DNA of 64,000 nucleotides from Escherichia hormaechei_A. GTDB lineage: Bacteria; Pseudomonadota; Gammaproteobacteria; Enterobacterales; Enterobacteriaceae. Below are positions 30,237 through 40,157 of this stretch, one piece after another. The notes under the pieces were generated by a model. The model worked only from the letters and a program-made list of their open reading frames with translations. It searched no databases and was not told the DNA's origin. The stretch is from contig CP170191.1 in the NCBI GenBank assembly GCA_042434945.1, positions 372,001-436,000 on the forward strand, given 5' to 3'. Positions within the stretch are counted from its first letter, which is position 1. The number at the start of each line of letters is the position of its first letter. The position numbers were made by a program, and so were the translations under genes.

Positions 30237-31472
30237 ATGGGCTTAAAACACCTCTTTGAAAAAATTGAGCCGCACTTTACCGAAGGGAAGCTCAAAAAGT
30301 ACTACCCGCTGTATGAAGCGACAACGACCATTTTCTACACGCCGGGTCTGGTGACGAAAGGCGCGGCGCACGTTCGCGACGCCATCGACCTCAAGCGAAT
30401 GATGATTCTGGTCTGGTTTGCGGTCTTCCCGGCCATGTTCTGGGGGATGTATAACGTTGGGTTGCAAACTATTCCGGCGCTGCACCATATGTACGATGCA
30501 GAGCAGCTGGCGCAGGTGATTCAGTCTGACTGGCACTATCGTCTGGCGCAGTCGCTGGGGGTGAGCTTTGCGGCAGATGCCGGCTGGATCAGCATGATGA
30601 CGCTGGGCGCTGTCTTTTTCCTCCCCATCTATATGACTGTCTTTATCGTCGGCGGTTTCTGGGAGGTGCTGTTCGCTATTATTCGCAAACATGAGATCAA
30701 CGAGGGCTTCTTTGTTACCTCTATTCTGTTTGCGCTGATTGTCCCGCCAACGCTGCCGCTCTGGCAGGCGGCGATGGGGATCAGCTTTGGCGTGGTGATT
30801 GCCAAGGAGATCTTCGGCGGGACCGGACGCAACTTCCTCAACCCGGCACTGGCAGGGCGCGCGTTCCTGTTCTTTGCTTATCCGGCGCAAATCTCGGGCG
30901 ACCTGGTGTGGACGGCAGCAGACGGATTCTCCGGCGCGACGCCACTTTCACAGTGGGCGGCAGGCGGCGGCGAAACGCTGGTCAACAATGCAACCGGACA
31001 GCCTGTCACCTGGTTTGATGCGTTTATCGGCAATATTCCAGGCTCCATCGGTGAAGTGTCTACCCTGATGATTTTGATCGGCGGGGCCATCATCCTCTTT
31101 GGCCGCGTGGCGTCCTGGCGCATTGTCGCAGGCGTCATGCTCGGGATGGTACTCACCGCCACGCTTTTCAACTTCATTGGTTCAGACACAAACCCGATGT
31201 TCTCCATGCCGTGGTACTGGCACCTTGTGCTGGGAGGCTTTGCGTTTGGCATGATGTTCATGGCCACCGATCCGGTCTCGGCTTCGTTTACCGACAGAGG
31301 TAAATGGTGTTACGGCGCGCTCATTGGGGTGATGTGTGTACTGATTCGCGTGGTCAACCCGGCTTATCCGGAAGGGATGATGTTGGCCATTCTGTTTGCC
31401 AATCTGTTTGCGCCGCTGTTCGACTACCTGGTCGTGCGCGCCAACATTAAGCGGAGGAAGGCGCGTGGCTGA
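30237..31472 (+). CDS. nqrB: Na+-NQR subunit B
   Basis: 411 aa polytopic membrane subunit with about ten helices. Covalent FMN is attached by ApbE to Thr235 in the motif FSGATPL (Thr236 in Vibrio cholerae). It also carries riboflavin and forms the sodium path. It starts 2 bp after nqrA. Confidence 0.96.
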   Translation: MGLKHLFEKIEPHFTEGKLKKYYPLYEATTTIFYTPGLVTKGAAHVRDAIDLKRMMILVWFAVFPAMFWGMYNVGLQTIPALHHMYDAEQLAQVIQSDWHYRLAQSLGVSFAADAGWISMMTLGAVFFLPIYMTVFIVGGFWEVLFAIIRKHEINEGFFVTSILFALIVPPTLPLWQAAMGISFGVVIAKEIFGGTGRNFLNPALAGRAFLFFAYPAQISGDLVWTAADGFSGATPLSQWAAGGGETLVNNATGQPVTWFDAFIGNIPGSIGEVSTLMILIGGAIILFGRVASWRIVAGVMLGMVLTATLFNFIGSDTNPMFSMPWYWHLVLGGFAFGMMFMATDPVSASFTDRGKWCYGALIGVMCVLIRVVNPAYPEGMMLAILFANLFAPLFDYLVVRANIKRRKARG

Positions 31473-32259
31473 GATCAAAAATAACGACAGCATCAGCAAA
31501 ACGCTGCTGGTGGTGCTGGTACTGTGTCTGGTCTGTTCCATTGTCGTGGCCGGTTCTGCCGTAGGGTTAAAGCCGCTACAGCAAGAGCAACGAGCGCTGG
31601 ATAAACAGCGTAACATCCTGGCCGTGGCCGGGCTGATGCAGGAAGGCATGACGAAGGATGACGTCGCAGCGGTGTTTGCCGAACGTATTACCGCACGGCT
31701 GGTGGATTTAAAAACCGGGGAGTTAATGGATAAAGACCCGGCGAAATACAACCAGGCGCTGGCGCTAAAAGATCCGCAGATGAGCACCACGCTTGACGCC
31801 TCGCAGGATCCGGCAGGCATTAAGCGCCGCAGCAATGTCGCGGAGATTTACCTCGTCCGTGACGAGCAAAAGCGCATCCAGGAAATCGTGTTGCCCATCT
31901 ATGGCAACGGTTTATGGTCAATGATGTACGCCTTTGTGGCGCTGGATACCGATGGTCGTACGGTCAAAGGCATTACTTATTACGATCAGGGCGAAACACC
32001 AGGGCTGGGGGGCGAAGTTGAGAACCCTAACTGGCGGGCACAGTTTGTTGGTAAAAAAGTGCTCGACGACAACGGCCAGCCTGCGCTGAAGGTGGTGAAA
32101 GGGGGCGCGCGTCCCGGCGATGAATTTGCCGTTGATGGCCTTTCCGGCGCCACGCTCACCTCTAACGGTGTGCAGCACAGCTTTGATTTCTGGATGGGTC
32201 AACTGGGCTTTGGTCCCTTCCTGAAGAATGTACGTGAAGGAGCGCTGAATAATGGCTGA
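31465..32259 (+). CDS. nqrC: Na+-NQR subunit C
   Basis: 264 aa from a GTG start with a strong GGAGGAAGG upstream; it overlaps nqrB by 8 bp. One N-terminal membrane helix (about 11-31) and a periplasmic FMN-binding domain with the second flavinylation motif LSGATLT, Thr230. FMN is attached by ApbE; no apbE gene lies in this locus. Confidence 0.95.
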   Translation: MAEIKNNDSISKTLLVVLVLCLVCSIVVAGSAVGLKPLQQEQRALDKQRNILAVAGLMQEGMTKDDVAAVFAERITARLVDLKTGELMDKDPAKYNQALALKDPQMSTTLDASQDPAGIKRRSNVAEIYLVRDEQKRIQEIVLPIYGNGLWSMMYAFVALDTDGRTVKGITYYDQGETPGLGGEVENPNWRAQFVGKKVLDDNGQPALKVVKGGARPGDEFAVDGLSGATLTSNGVQHSFDFWMGQLGFGPFLKNVREGALNNG

Positions 32260-32890
32260 TACGGGTGAATTGAAAGAAGTTAAAAAGGTGCTGATTGGCC
32301 CGCTGTTAGCCAATAACCCGATAACGCTACAGGTGCTGGGGGTGTGCTCGGCGCTGGCGGTGACCACCAAGCTGGAAACGGCGGTGGTCATGACGCTGGC
32401 GGTAACGCTGGTGACAGCGTTTTCCAGCATGTTTATCTCAATGATCCGCCACCACATACCCAACAGCGTGAGGATCATCGTGCAGATGGCGATTATCGCC
32501 TCGCTGGTGATCGTGGTCGATCAGCTCCTGCGCGCCTTCGCCTATGAAACCTCGAAGCAGCTTTCGGTGTTTGTCGGCCTGATAATCACCAACTGCATCG
32601 TGATGGGGCGTGCTGAAGCCTATGCGATGAAAATGCCACCGCTGGCGAGCTTTATGGACGGTATTGGCAACGGCCTGGGTTACGGCGTGATCCTGTTGAC
32701 GGTTGGTTTCCTGCGCGAACTTATTGGCAGCGGCAAGCTGTTTGGCATTCCGGTGCTGGATACGGTACAGAACGGCGGCTGGTATCTGCCGAACGGCCTG
32801 TTCCTGCTGGCCCCAAGCGCATTTTTCATTATCGGTTTGCTGATCTGGCTGATTCGTACGTTGAAGCCTGAACAGCAGGAAAAGGAGTAA
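32252..32890 (+). CDS. nqrD: Na+-NQR subunit D
   Basis: 212 aa membrane subunit with six helices. Cys32 and Cys115 (TNCIVMGRAEA) are the pair that with NqrE holds an intramembrane 2Fe-2S centre. It overlaps nqrC by 8 bp. Confidence 0.95.
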   Translation: MADTGELKEVKKVLIGPLLANNPITLQVLGVCSALAVTTKLETAVVMTLAVTLVTAFSSMFISMIRHHIPNSVRIIVQMAIIASLVIVVDQLLRAFAYETSKQLSVFVGLIITNCIVMGRAEAYAMKMPPLASFMDGIGNGLGYGVILLTVGFLRELIGSGKLFGIPVLDTVQNGGWYLPNGLFLLAPSAFFIIGLLIWLIRTLKPEQQEKE

Positions 32891-32896
32891 CCGACA

Positions 32897-33493
32897 ATGG
32901 CTCATTACCTGAGTTTATTTGTGCGCGCGGTGTTTGTTGAAAACATGGCGCTCGCTTTCTTCCTGGGCATGTGTACGTTCCTTGCCGTTTCTAAAAAGGT
33001 ATCGACGGCATTTGGTCTGGGCGTGGCAGTTACCGTTGTGCTGGGGCTTTCCGTTCCGATTAACAACCTGGTATTCAACTTCGTGCTGCGCGATGGCGCG
33101 CTGGTGGAGGGGGTTGATCTTAGCTTCCTGAACTTCATCACCTTTATCGGAGTGATTGCGGCGCTTGTTCAGATCCTGGAGATGATCCTCGATAAATACT
33201 TCCCGTCGCTGTACAACGCGCTGGGGATCTTCCTGCCGCTGATCGCCGTAAACTGCGCCATCTTCGGTGGCGTCTCGTTTATGGTTCAGCGCGATTACAA
33301 CTTCAGTGAATCGGTTGTGTATGGCTTCGGTTCCGGTATCGGCTGGATGCTGGCGATTGTCACCATGGCGGGGATCCGTGAAAAAATGAAATATGCCAAC
33401 GTACCTGCGGGGCTTCGTGGCTTAGGGATCACCTTTATCACCACCGGCCTGATGGCGTTGGGCTTTATGTCCTTCTCCGGTGTGCAGCTATAA
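32897..33493 (+). CDS. nqrE: Na+-NQR subunit E
   Basis: 198 aa membrane subunit homologous to NqrD with inverted topology. Cys26 (GMCTFLAVSKK) and Cys120 (VNCAIFGG) complete the intramembrane iron-sulfur site; both align with the Vibrio cholerae positions. Confidence 0.96.
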   Translation: MAHYLSLFVRAVFVENMALAFFLGMCTFLAVSKKVSTAFGLGVAVTVVLGLSVPINNLVFNFVLRDGALVEGVDLSFLNFITFIGVIAALVQILEMILDKYFPSLYNALGIFLPLIAVNCAIFGGVSFMVQRDYNFSESVVYGFGSGIGWMLAIVTMAGIREKMKYANVPAGLRGLGITFITTGLMALGFMSFSGVQL

Positions 33494-33503
33494 GGGCTAA
33501 CAG

Positions 33504-34727
33504 ATGGAAATTATTCTTGGCGTGGTGATGTTCACGCTGATAGTACTGGTGCTGTCAGGGCTGATCCTGGCGGCGCGTGCGAAGCTGGTCAATTCCGGGG
33601 ATGTGATCATTGATATCAATGACGATCCGCAGAATCAGATCCGTACCCCGGCAGGGGATAAGCTGCTTAACACGCTCTCCGGCAACGGGATTTTTGTCTC
33701 GTCTGCCTGTGGCGGCGGTGGCTCCTGTGGCCAGTGCCGTGTGACGGTCAAAGAGGGCGGCGGTGATATTCTGCCAACGGAACTGTCGCATATCACGAAG
33801 CGTGAAGCGAAAGAGGGATGCCGTCTGGCGTGCCAGGTCGCTGTGCGCCAGAACATGAAGATTGAGCTGCCGGAGGAGATCTTCGGCGTGAAAAAATGGG
33901 AATGCGAAGTTATCTCTAACGATAACAAAGCCACGTTCATCAAAGAGCTCAAGCTGCGTGTCCCTGAAGGGGAGAGCGTCCCGTTCCGTGCGGGTGGGTA
34001 TATCCAGATTGATTGTCCGGCACACACCGTCGCGTATGCTGACTTCGATGTGCCTGAGGAGTACCGGGCAGACTGGGATAAATTTAACCTCTTCCGCTTT
34101 GTTTCCGAGGTAAAAGAGCCCGCGCTTCGCGCCTATTCCATGGCTAACTATCCGGAAGAGAAGGGCATTATTATGCTCAACGTGCGTATCGCCACGCCGC
34201 CACCGAATGTGCCTGATGCCCCTCCTGGCGTCATGTCGTCGTATATCTGGTCCCTCAAGCCTGGCGACAAAGTGACGATTTCCGGCCCGTTCGGCGAATT
34301 CTTTGCCAAAGATACTGACGCGGAGATGGTCTTTATCGGCGGCGGTGCGGGTATGGCGCCGATGCGTTCGCATATTTTTGACCAGCTCAAACGACTTGGC
34401 AGCAAGCGTAAGATCAGCTTCTGGTACGGGGCGCGTTCACTGCGCGAAATGTTCTATGACGATGAGTTTGAACAACTGGCGCGTGATAACCCTAACTTTA
34501 CCTTCCATGTGGCGCTATCCGATCCGCAGCCGGAAGATAACTGGACAGGCTATACGGGCTTCATCCACAACGTGCTGTATGAAAATTACCTCAAACAGCA
34601 CCCGGCACCGGAAGACTGCGAGTTCTATATGTGTGGTCCACCAATGATGAACGCCGCCGTGATTAAGATGCTAAAAGATCTTGGCGTGGAAGATGAGAAC
34701 ATCATGCTTGATGATTTCGGAGGCTGA
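33504..34727 (+). CDS. nqrF: Na+-NQR subunit F (NADH dehydrogenase, FAD/2Fe-2S)
   Basis: 407 aa. One N-terminal membrane helix, then a plant-type ferredoxin domain with ligands C69, C75, C78 and C110 (CGGGGSCGQC), a FAD domain (RAYSMANYPEE) and an NADH domain (FIGGGAGMAPMRSH; FYMCGPPMMNAAV). It is the electron entry point. The last gene before nqrM. Confidence 0.97.
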   Translation: MEIILGVVMFTLIVLVLSGLILAARAKLVNSGDVIIDINDDPQNQIRTPAGDKLLNTLSGNGIFVSSACGGGGSCGQCRVTVKEGGGDILPTELSHITKREAKEGCRLACQVAVRQNMKIELPEEIFGVKKWECEVISNDNKATFIKELKLRVPEGESVPFRAGGYIQIDCPAHTVAYADFDVPEEYRADWDKFNLFRFVSEVKEPALRAYSMANYPEEKGIIMLNVRIATPPPNVPDAPPGVMSSYIWSLKPGDKVTISGPFGEFFAKDTDAEMVFIGGGAGMAPMRSHIFDQLKRLGSKRKISFWYGARSLREMFYDDEFEQLARDNPNFTFHVALSDPQPEDNWTGYTGFIHNVLYENYLKQHPAPEDCEFYMCGPPMMNAAVIKMLKDLGVEDENIMLDDFGG

Positions 34728-34729
34728 TT

Positions 34730-34930
34730 ATGCTGACTTTTCTGGCGACCTTTGCGGTGTTTGTGCTGGTGATCTTCGGCATGTCCTTAGGCTGGATCAT
34801 CAAGCGTAAAAGCATTCAGGGCAGTTGCGGAGGCATCTCTTCCATCGGAATGGAAAAAGTGTGCGATTGTCCGGAACCGTGCGATGCGCGGAAAAAGCGG
34901 ATGGCTCGCGAGCAGCAACGCATTCTTTAG
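34730..34930 (+). CDS. nqrM: NqrM, (Na+)-NQR maturation protein (DUF539)
   Basis: 66 aa with one membrane helix (about 3-23) and four cysteines C33, C45, C47, C51 that NqrM uses to deliver iron to the NqrD/NqrE site. It follows nqrF by 2 bp. In Klebsiella apbE lies between nqrF and nqrM; it is missing here. Confidence 0.94.
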   Translation: MLTFLATFAVFVLVIFGMSLGWIIKRKSIQGSCGGISSIGMEKVCDCPEPCDARKKRMAREQQRIL

Positions 34931-34935
34931 TCTTC

Positions 34936-34972
34936 CAGGTCGGGTAAGGCAACGCCGCCACCCGACAATTCC
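34936..34972. repeat. REP-like element after nqrM, Enterobacter style
   Basis: CAGGTCGGGTAAGGCAACGC followed by CGCCACCCGAC, a palindromic unit with the same GTCGGGTAAGGC head as the pair at 22687-22762 and unlike the E. coli-type BIME. Confidence 0.7.
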
Positions 34973-35002
34973 TGCGCGCACTTCTCAACCCTCATTTGTT
35001 TA

Positions 35003-35018
35003 CTGTATACTTATCCAG
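35003..35018 (+). promoter_or_regulatory. LexA (SOS) box of dinB
   Basis: CTGTATACTTATCCAG fits CTGT-N8-ACAG with one mismatch, 19 bp before the dinB ATG, in the same place as in E. coli dinB. Confidence 0.85.
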
Positions 35019-35037
35019 TGATAAGTGAGGGCTTACT

Positions 35038-36096
35038 ATGCGCAAAATAATCCATGTCGATATGGACTGCTTTTTTGCCGCAGTGGAGATGCGTGACAAC
35101 CCGGCGCTGCGGGATATTCCGATCGCCATTGGCGGCAGCCGGGTTCAGCGCGGTGTCATCAGCACCGCCAACTATCCTGCTCGCAAATACGGTGTACGCA
35201 GCGCTATGCCGACAGCGATGGCGCTGAAACTGTGCCCGCATCTCACTCTTTTGCCCGGACGTTTTGATGCCTATAAAGAAGCATCGAGCCACATTCGGGA
35301 GATCTTCTCCCGCTACACCTCACTGATTGAACCGTTATCGCTGGATGAAGCCTATCTGGATGTCACCCACAGCGTGCACTGCCACGGCTCCGCCACCCTG
35401 ATGGCGCAGGAGATCCGCCAGACTATTTTTAACGAGCTGAACCTGACGGCATCGGCAGGCGTCGCGCCGGTCAAATTTCTCGCCAAAATCGCCTCCGATT
35501 TAAATAAGCCCAACGGCCAGTACGTCATCACTCCGGAAGAGGTTCCGGCGTTTTTAAGGACGCTGCCGCTCAGCAAAATCCCCGGCGTGGGCAAAGTCTC
35601 CGCCGCGAAGCTGGAAAGTATGGGGCTACGCACCTGCGAAGACGTTCAGCGCAGCGATCTGGCGCTGCTGCTTAAGCGTTTTGGCAAGTTTGGCCGCGTA
35701 CTGTGGGAACGCAGTCAGGGCATTGATGACCGGGATGTGAACAACGAACGGCTGCGTAAATCGGTCGGCGTTGAACGCACGCTGAGCGAAGACATCCATG
35801 ACTGGACCGAGTGTGAAACCATTATTACGGAACAGCTTTATCCTGAGCTTGAACGACGCTTACTGAAGGTCAAACCGGATCTGCTTATTGCCCGACAGGG
35901 CATCAAACTGAAATTTAACGATTTTCAGCAGACGACGCAGGAGCACGTCTGGCCACGCCTCAACAAAGAGGATCTTATCGCGACGGCGAAAAAGGCGTGG
36001 GAAGAACGGCGGGGCGGACGAGGAGTGAGGCTGGTGGGGCTGCACGTCACCTTGCTGGATCCGCAGCTGGAGCGTCAACTGGTGTTGGGACTGTAG
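35038..36096 (+). CDS. dinB: DNA polymerase IV (Y-family translesion polymerase)
   Basis: 352 aa, one residue longer than the remembered E. coli protein. MRKIIHVDMDCFFAAVEMRDNP holds the first catalytic Asp (D8), and SLDEAYLDVT the second pair (D103, E104 region). The little-finger domain ends in the beta-clamp motif QLVLGL. Numerous substitutions from E. coli (for example VQRGVI, RSDLALL) place it in the diverged nqr block. SOS-regulated. The E. coli yafNOP, ykfJ and prfH genes that follow dinB in K-12 are absent. Confidence 0.96.
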   Translation: MRKIIHVDMDCFFAAVEMRDNPALRDIPIAIGGSRVQRGVISTANYPARKYGVRSAMPTAMALKLCPHLTLLPGRFDAYKEASSHIREIFSRYTSLIEPLSLDEAYLDVTHSVHCHGSATLMAQEIRQTIFNELNLTASAGVAPVKFLAKIASDLNKPNGQYVITPEEVPAFLRTLPLSKIPGVGKVSAAKLESMGLRTCEDVQRSDLALLLKRFGKFGRVLWERSQGIDDRDVNNERLRKSVGVERTLSEDIHDWTECETIITEQLYPELERRLLKVKPDLLIARQGIKLKFNDFQQTTQEHVWPRLNKEDLIATAKKAWEERRGGRGVRLVGLHVTLLDPQLERQLVLGL

Positions 36097-36105
36097 ATTA
36101 CGCTA

Positions 36106-36142
36106 ATCGTAGGCCCGGCAAGCGTAGCGCCACCGGGCATCA
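36106..36142. repeat. REP-like element between dinB and pepD
   Basis: GTAGGCCCGGCAAGCGTAGC followed by GCCACCGGGC, a palindromic unit at the boundary between the diverged dinB and the E. coli-like pepD. Confidence 0.65.
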
Positions 36143-36151
36143 AACGGCTAA

Positions 36152-37609
36152 TTACTTCGCCGGAATTTCTTTCAGCAGTTCAGTCAGCAGTGTCCAGTAA
36201 TGACCTACGCTTTTGATGTGAACTTGCTCATCCGGAGAGTGTGGACCGGTGATAGTTGGCCCGATAGAAACCATGTCCATTTCCGGATACGGTTTTTTAA
36301 ACAGACCACATTCCAGGCCCGCGTGGATAATCTGGATGTTCGGCGTCTTGTTGAACAGGCGCTGATAGGTTTCACGTACCAGATGCATCACCGGAGAATT
36401 AGCGTCCGGCTGCCAGCCAGGATATGCGCCTTTCGCTTCGGTTTTCGCGCCAGCCAGTTTACCCAGCGAATCCAGCATGCTCACCACGTAGTCTTTACCG
36501 CTGTCGATCAGTGAACGGATCAGGCAGTGAATTTCTACGTTATTGTCAGTCATGGTCACCACACCGACGTTCAGGGAGGTTTCGACCACACCTTTTGCCA
36601 CGTCGGAATTGCGGATCACACCGTTCGGGGTGGCGTTCAGCAGACGAATAAAGGTATCGCGAGATTTCGCAATCAGAGCAGCTTTATCGTTCGCTACAGA
36701 GTCCAGCAACAAGGCCAGATTCTTCTCTTTCTCTGCCAGCTCGTTTTTCAGGATGTCCTGATAGGTATTCACCAGAGATTTCAGGGCGTCGACTTTATCA
36801 GCTGCGACAGCAATGGTCGCAAAGGCTTCACGCGGGATGGCGTTACGCAGTGTGCCACCGTTGAAATCGATAAGGCGCAGGTCCAGCTCTTCCGCATGAC
36901 CCGCCAGGAAGCGCACCAGCAGTTTGTTGGCATTACCCAGGCCAACGTGGATTTCACCGCCGGAGTGACCGCCTTTTAGACCTTTTAAGGTTAACTTGAA
37001 GGTTTCAAAGCCAGCTGGAACCGCTTCACGATCCAAATGCAGGTTGGAGGTGAAGTCGATACCCCCCGCGCAACCCATGTAGATTTCACCTTCTTCTTCG
37101 GAGTCGGTGTTAATCAGAATATCAGCCTGCAACCAGTTGCTCTGTAAGCCGAACGCACCGTCCATACCGGCTTCTTCGGTCATGGTCAGCAGCACTTCCA
37201 GCGGGCCGTGAACCACGTTTTCGTCAGCCAGAACCGCCAGCGCAGACGCCATACCAATGCCGTTATCTGCACCCAGCGTGGTGCCGCGCGCTTTAACCCA
37301 TTCGCCATCAATATAAGGCTGGATAGGATCTTTCGTGAAGTCATGCACGGTGTCGTTATTTTTCTGCGGCACCATATCGAGGTGGGCCTGCAAGACGACC
37401 GGTTTACGATTTTCCATACCTGCGGTGGCAGGTTTACGAATCAGGATATTACCTACCTGATCGCGTTCGACATGGAAACCTTTCTCTTTTGCCCAACCAA
37501 CAATGTATTCAGCGAGTTGCTCTTCATGATAGGACGGGTGAGGAATAGAACAGATTTTGGCAAAAATATCCCACAGCGGCTGTGGAGATAATTGAGACAG
37601 TTCAGACAC
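36152..37609 (-). CDS. pepD: aminoacyl-histidine dipeptidase (peptidase D)
   Basis: 485 aa, E. coli length with only a handful of substitutions seen. M20 family di-zinc peptidase: HLDMVP (His80, Asp82), LGADNGIGMA (Asp119), TMTEEAGMDGA (Glu149/150), NTDSEEEG and a final zinc His in TGPHSPDEQVH. It cleaves Xaa-His dipeptides such as carnosine in the cytoplasm. Divergent from gpt. Confidence 0.97.
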   Translation of the reverse strand: MSELSQLSPQPLWDIFAKICSIPHPSYHEEQLAEYIVGWAKEKGFHVERDQVGNILIRKPATAGMENRKPVVLQAHLDMVPQKNNDTVHDFTKDPIQPYIDGEWVKARGTTLGADNGIGMASALAVLADENVVHGPLEVLLTMTEEAGMDGAFGLQSNWLQADILINTDSEEEGEIYMGCAGGIDFTSNLHLDREAVPAGFETFKLTLKGLKGGHSGGEIHVGLGNANKLLVRFLAGHAEELDLRLIDFNGGTLRNAIPREAFATIAVAADKVDALKSLVNTYQDILKNELAEKEKNLALLLDSVANDKAALIAKSRDTFIRLLNATPNGVIRNSDVAKGVVETSLNVGVVTMTDNNVEIHCLIRSLIDSGKDYVVSMLDSLGKLAGAKTEAKGAYPGWQPDANSPVMHLVRETYQRLFNKTPNIQIIHAGLECGLFKKPYPEMDMVSIGPTITGPHSPDEQVHIKSVGHYWTLLTELLKEIPAK

Positions 37610-37774
37610 GTTAAGTCTCCTTGTCGATCACCCGCAAAACAGTATTGCAGGTCACAGGGTTAGCAGAAAATGTTGTCAACACAAGACAGGCTTGCGAGAT
37701 ATGTTTGAGAATACCACTTTATCCCGCGTCAGGGAGAGGCAGTGCGTAAAAAGACGCGGACTCATGTGAAATAC

Positions 37775-37803
37775 TGGTTTTTAGTGCGCCAGATCTCTAT
37801 AAT
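37775..37803 (+). promoter_or_regulatory. sigma-70 promoter of gpt
   Basis: Perfect -10 TATAAT (37798-37803) with -35-like TGGTTT at 37775-37780 and 17-bp spacing, 67 bp before the gpt start. Confidence 0.65.
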
Positions 37804-37869
37804 CTCGCGCAACCTATTTTCCCCTCGAACACTTTTTAAGCCGTAGATAAACAGGCTGGGACACTTCAC

Positions 37870-38328
37870 ATGAGCGAAAAATACATCGTCACCTGGGACA
37901 TGTTGCAGATCCATGCACGTAAACTCGCAAGCCGACTGATGCCTTCTGAACAATGGAAAGGCATTATTGCCGTAAGCCGTGGCGGTCTGGTACCGGGTGC
38001 GTTACTGGCGCGTGAACTGGGTATTCGTCATGTCGATACCGTTTGTATTTCCAGCTACGATCACGACAACCAGCGCGAGCTTAAAGTGCTGAAACGCGCA
38101 GAAGGCGATGGCGAAGGCTTCATCGTTATTGATGACCTGGTGGATACCGGTGGTACTGCGGTTGCGATTCGTGAAATGTATCCAAAAGCGCACTTTGTCA
38201 CCATCTTCGCAAAACCGGCTGGTCGTCCGCTGGTTGATGACTATGTTGTTGATATCCCGCAAGATACCTGGATTGAACAGCCGTGGGATATGGGCGTCGT
38301 ATTCGTCCCGCCAATCTCCGGTCGCTAA
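37870..38328 (+). CDS. gpt: xanthine-guanine phosphoribosyltransferase
   Basis: 152 aa, apparently identical to E. coli Gpt. It salvages xanthine, guanine and hypoxanthine to their monophosphates at the inner membrane face. PRPP-binding motif [12 protein letters not shown] (about 84-95), with [15 protein letters not shown] upstream. Confidence 0.98.
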
Positions 38329-38334
38329 TCTTTT

Positions 38335-38366
38335 CAACGCCTGGCACTGCCGGGCGTTGTTCTTTT
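38335..38366 (+). terminator. gpt terminator
   Basis: CAACGCCTGGC/GCCGGGCGTTG 11-bp stem (one G-U) with a 3-nt loop, followed by TTCTTTTT. Confidence 0.88.
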
Positions 38367-38419
38367 TAACTTCAGGCGGGTTACAATAGTTTCCAGTAAG
38401 TATTCTGGAGGCTGCATCC

Positions 38420-39664
38420 ATGACACAGGCAAACCTGAGCGAAACCCTGTTCAAACCCCGCTTTAAACATCCTGAAACCTCGACGCTAGTCCGCCGCTTT
38501 AATCACGGCGCACAACCGCCTGTGCAGTCGGCCCTTGATGGTAAAACCATCCCTCACTGGTATCGCATGATTAACCGTCTGATGTGGATCTGGCGCGGCA
38601 TTGACCCACGCGAAATCCTCGACGTCCAGGCACGTATTGTGATGAGCGATGCCGAACGTACCGACGATGATTTATACGATACGGTGATTGGCTACCGTGG
38701 CGGCAACTGGATTTATGAGTGGGCCACCCAGGCGATGGTGTGGCAACAAAAAGCCTGTGCGGAAGAAGATCCGCAACTCAGTGGTCGTCACTGGCTGCAT
38801 GCGGCTACGTTGTACAACATTGCCGCCTATCCTCATCTGAAAGGAGATGACCTGGCCGAGCAAGCGCAGGCTTTGTCAAACCGCGCCTATGAAGAGGCCG
38901 CTCAGCGTCTACCGGGCACGATGCGGCAGATGGAGTTTACCGTACCCGGCGGTGCGCCCATCACCGGCTTTTTGCATATGCCGAAAGGCGATGGCCCGTT
39001 CCCGACAGTATTAATGTGTGGTGGTCTGGATGCGATGCAGACGGACTATTACAGCCTGTACGAACGTTATTTTGCGCCGCGCGGCATTGCGATGCTGACT
39101 ATTGATATGCCGTCGGTGGGCTTTTCTTCAAAATGGAAGCTCACCCAGGACTCCAGCCTGTTGCATCAGCACGTCTTAAAGGCGCTGCCTAACGTACCGT
39201 GGGTGGATCACACTCGCGTCGCGGCCTTTGGTTTCCGTTTCGGCGCTAACGTTGCCGTGCGTCTGGCATACCTTGAATCGCCGCGTCTGAAAGCGGTTGC
39301 CTGTCTTGGTCCGGTAGTTCATACCCTGTTGAGTGATTTTAAGTGCCAGCAACAGGTGCCGGAAATGTATCTTGACGTTCTGGCCAGTCGTTTGGGGATG
39401 CATGATGCTTCCGACGAAGCGTTACGCGTGGAGCTGAATCGTTATTCATTAAAAGTGCAAGGATTGCTGGGACGTCGCTGCCCAACGCCAATGTTATCAG
39501 GCTACTGGAAGAACGATCCGTTCAGCCCGGAAGAGGACTCACGCTTAATCACCTCATCATCTGCTGACGGTAAATTATTAGAGATCCCATTTAACCCGGT
39601 GTATCGGAATTTTGACAAAGGTCTTCAGGAAATCACCGACTGGATCGAAAAACGATTGTGTTAA
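38420..39664 (+). CDS. frsA: fermentation-respiration switch protein FrsA
   Basis: 414 aa alpha/beta-hydrolase-fold esterase (DUF1100), apparently identical to E. coli FrsA. It was described as a partner of unphosphorylated enzyme IIA-Glc affecting the balance of respiration and fermentation. The nucleophile elbow region reads [17 protein letters not shown], in which Phe-Arg-Phe-Gly replaces the usual Gly-x-Ser-x-Gly. Confidence 0.96.
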
Positions 39665-40123
<459 letters not shown>

Positions 40124-40130
40124 GTGAAAT

Positions 40131-40155
40131 GTGCCGGATGCATCACATCCGGCAC
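40131..40155. repeat. single REP-like hairpin between crl and phoE
   Basis: GTGCCGGATG/CATCCGGCAC perfect 10-bp stem with a 5-nt loop; E. coli dialect (GCCGGATG), also serving as a boundary between converging crl and phoE. Confidence 0.8.
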
Positions 40156-40157
40156 CA

